Shown here piece by piece: positions 62,292 to 64,000 of a stretch of 64,000 nucleotides of DNA; the stretch's first letter is position 1, and every line of letters begins with the position of its first letter. The DNA comes from Flavobacteriaceae bacterium Ap0902. Lineage in GTDB: Bacteria; Bacteroidota; Bacteroidia; Flavobacteriales; Weeksellaceae. The stretch is from positions 124,001 to 188,000 of the forward strand of contig WTFG01000004.1 of assembly GCA_009835005.1 (NCBI GenBank), written 5' to 3'. Made by a program: the position numbers and the translations under genes. Below the pieces are notes generated by a model. It did not search any database. It saw only the letters and a program-made list of their open reading frames with translations, and had not been told where the DNA came from.

Positions 62292-62729
62292 TTAATCAAT
62301 TTTTAAAAACTGTCCATCATCCTTATCAAACTCAAGTTCCATTTGATTATCTAACTCAACAGATTGTTTGTTGTCATCTATATCCATATCCATGATTTTG
62401 TTGTTTGGATAATTAGTTTTAACATATTCCAAAATAGGAGTAGGGACTACGCTGTCTGGCAGTTCTGTGGAACTATCTATTTCTGATATGTTATTGTCAG
62501 AATCAAATTCTAATTTCATGTTGTTTTCTAAAACTATCTCGTAAGTTTTGGAAATCATCTCATCATCCATGGTTGCTTGTACAATGTTGCTATTTGGAAA
62601 ATGAGTTTGAACATAAGTTTGGATTTCTTGTGGTAATTCGTCATTGGTTACAACTTTATCTTCTGAGCAACTAAACACAGATAGCGATAAGACAGAAACA
62701 AATAATATAGATTTCAATTGCTTTCTCAT
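62292..62729 (-). CDS. PepSY-like domain lipoprotein
   Basis: This 145-aa lipoprotein (lipobox V-F-S-C, then SEDK) holds two tandem copies of a PepSY-like unit. The first has LPQEIQTYVQTHFPNSNIVQ, then YEIVLENNMKLEFDSDNN; the second has VPTPILEYVKTNYPNNKIMD, then VELDNQMELEFDKDDGQ. This is the Bacteroidota PepSY-like family, earlier labelled beta-lactamase-inhibitor-like. It is probably periplasmic and its ligand is not known. A single-gene unit. Confidence 0.85.
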   Translation of the reverse strand: MRKQLKSILFVSVLSLSVFSCSEDKVVTNDELPQEIQTYVQTHFPNSNIVQATMDDEMISKTYEIVLENNMKLEFDSDNNISEIDSSTELPDSVVPTPILEYVKTNYPNNKIMDMDIDDNKQSVELDNQMELEFDKDDGQFLKID

Positions 62730-62860
62730 AATTTCAATTATTTACTTAAAATGGCACAAAAGCAATACCAATCCACATATACTCTAATTAAAGTGAAAAA
62801 ATTAATAAAATAATAAGATTTATATATTATAAATAAAATATTTATTTTCAGATATTTACA

Positions 62861-64000
62861 TTATTTATATAAAGTATCAATTAAATCACTATATCTTTCT
62901 AAAATAACTTTTCTTTTCAGTTTTAAAGTAGGGGTTAGCTCATCATTCTCCATTGTAAATTCGTTTGGAAGTACCTTGTATCTTTTTACTCTTTCATAAC
63001 TTGACAGCGTGAGTTGTTTCTTTTTGATAGACTGATCCAGCGATTTAAGCATGCGTTCATTCTCTAATAGATTGTCTATCTTATCAAATTCTATTTGCTT
63101 TCTATTAGCCCATTTTTCTGCATATTCACGATTTAGAGTCAATATGGCGGCGGCAAAAGGTTTTCCTTCTCCAATCACCATCGCTTGGGAAATAAAAGGA
63201 CTTTGGGAGATTTGGGCTTCCACTAATTGCGGCGCTATATATTTACCATTGGCTGTCTTTATCAATTGTTTAATTCTATCTGTAATCACCAAATAGCCTT
63301 CTTCATCTAAATGACCAGCGTCTCCAGTTTTGAACCATCCATCTTCTGTATAATGTTTCTTAGATTCCTCCTCTAATTTGTAATAACCTCTTGTAATGGT
63401 ATCCCCTTTGACTAGAATTTCATTATTTTCTCCAATTTTGACGTCTACATTGATAATCGGTTTACCTACTGTGCCCACTTTGAAGTTTTCTAAAGTGAAG
63501 GAAGTTACTGTAGCAGATGCCTCTGTGAGACCATAACCCACCAGCATCGGTAGCCCTATGGCTAAAAAGAACTCTACCAACTTATCTGGCATATAGGCTC
63601 CACCGCAAGGAGCGTAGACCATATTGCCTCCAAGTTTTTCTAATATTTTTTGGAAAACTAATCTATCTGCAATCTTATATTTTAAAGATAATCCTAAGGG
63701 TACAGATTTATTCTCTTGGGTATATTTCAATCGGTTTTTACCTACCCCCACTGCCCAATGGAATATTTTCTTTTTAATAAGGGATTGGCTAGAAATTTCA
63801 TCCATTATTTTAGCATAAATCTTCTCATAAAGCCTTGGAACGGCGCATACGGTCTCTGGTTTAACGTTATATATAGCATCCGCAATAATTTTTGGGTCGC
63901 TTAGATAAACATTTGTCATACCATTGGCTAGGACGATATAAGTCCAACCTCTCTCATAAACATGAGAAAGTGGTAGAAACGCAATAGAGGTATAAGAAGG
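62861..64000 (-). CDS. Long-chain acyl-CoA synthetase, 5' end outside the window
   Basis: This AMP-forming ligase activates fatty acids to acyl-CoA. The frame is open to the window edge (380 codons seen) and starts inside PSYTSIAFLPLSHVYERGW, a conserved block. The N-terminal part with the first ATP motif is therefore missing only because the window ends. Present are GYGLTEASATV, VKGDTITRGYYKLEEES, DGWFKTGDAGHLDEEGYLVI with TDRIKQLIKTANGKYIAPQ, and the C-terminal domain. The layout resembles the FAA1-type group. It may supply acyl-CoA to the dehydrogenase at 13.9 kb. Confidence 0.92.
   Translation of the reverse strand, partial: PSYTSIAFLPLSHVYERGWTYIVLANGMTNVYLSDPKIIADAIYNVKPETVCAVPRLYEKIYAKIMDEISSQSLIKKKIFHWAVGVGKNRLKYTQENKSVPLGLSLKYKIADRLVFQKILEKLGGNMVYAPCGGAYMPDKLVEFFLAIGLPMLVGYGLTEASATVTSFTLENFKVGTVGKPIINVDVKIGENNEILVKGDTITRGYYKLEEESKKHYTEDGWFKTGDAGHLDEEGYLVITDRIKQLIKTANGKYIAPQLVEAQISQSPFISQAMVIGEGKPFAAAILTLNREYAEKWANRKQIEFDKIDNLLENERMLKSLDQSIKKKQLTLSSYERVKRYKVLPNEFTMENDELTPTLKLKRKVILERYSDLIDTLYK

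Overview
The window is 64 kb of AT-rich chromosome from a member of the Bacteroidota, most likely order Flavobacteriales (Flavobacteriaceae or Weeksellaceae). The indicators are TAnnTTTG-type promoter boxes instead of visible -10/-35 and Shine-Dalgarno signals, lipoproteins with an acidic S-D-D-D stretch after the lipobox cysteine, flavobacterial forms of LepB (506 aa), SecA (1118 aa, no C-terminal zinc finger) and bifunctional nuclease plus UVR, and many families common in that order (DUF5683, CCC-motif membrane protein, WbqC, DUF2752). I saw no rRNA, tRNA, CRISPR array, transposase or integrase.

Layout. 0-7.7 kb: housekeeping genes on the plus strand (KDO pathway sugar-phosphate isomerase, tatC, etfBA, bifunctional nuclease, nucleoside transporter, small membrane proteins, nucleoid-associated protein). 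7.8-12.4 kb, minus strand: a probable metal acquisition locus with two paralogous surface lipoproteins carrying a conserved H..HLHG..FHG cluster, a TonB-dependent receptor and a His-rich small protein. 12.5-16.7 kb: OmpA-like lipoprotein, rdgB, divergent acyl-CoA dehydrogenase (electron partner of the EtfAB encoded at 2-3.7 kb), acyltransferase, NUDIX. 16.9-19.7 kb: a GtrII-like glucosyltransferase with a GtrB-like lipid-linked glycosyltransferase. 19.8-26.6 kb, minus strand: a tight operon parA-parB-DUF5683-dapB-lepB-wbqC-subtilase. 26.7-29.1 kb: FecCD permease, ATPase and an overlapping SDR gene. 29.2-48.1 kb: prfC, gdhA, sufAB (without sufCDS), nitronate monooxygenase-like protein, DUF2795, secA, exported msrA, proline dehydrogenase, priA, DUF202, ettA and a formate/nitrite channel.

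48.1-54.5 kb is the accessory region. It opens with a repeat element carrying terminal inverted repeats and a small decayed ORF, followed by a single-chain type IIG restriction-modification enzyme. Immediately behind it lies a three-gene translationally coupled module that I read as a toxin-antitoxin-chaperone (TAC) system: a HigB/RelE-like toxin, an XRE antitoxin with a C-terminal extension, and a SecB-like protein. The module ends exactly at a second, diverged copy of the last 38 codons of the R-M gene, so it sits between two R-M gene tails, and an unrecognised 217-aa gene follows. This arrangement looks like a recombination footprint at an R-M hotspot and is the most interesting part of the window.

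54.5-64 kb returns to core genes: DUF1456, DUF1275, a lipoprotein made of eight 40-residue propeller repeats, MscS channel, cardiolipin synthase, a KefF/KefC-like potassium efflux pair, a PepSY-like lipoprotein, and an acyl-CoA synthetase cut by the window edge. All function calls rest on reading the sequence; no database search was run.
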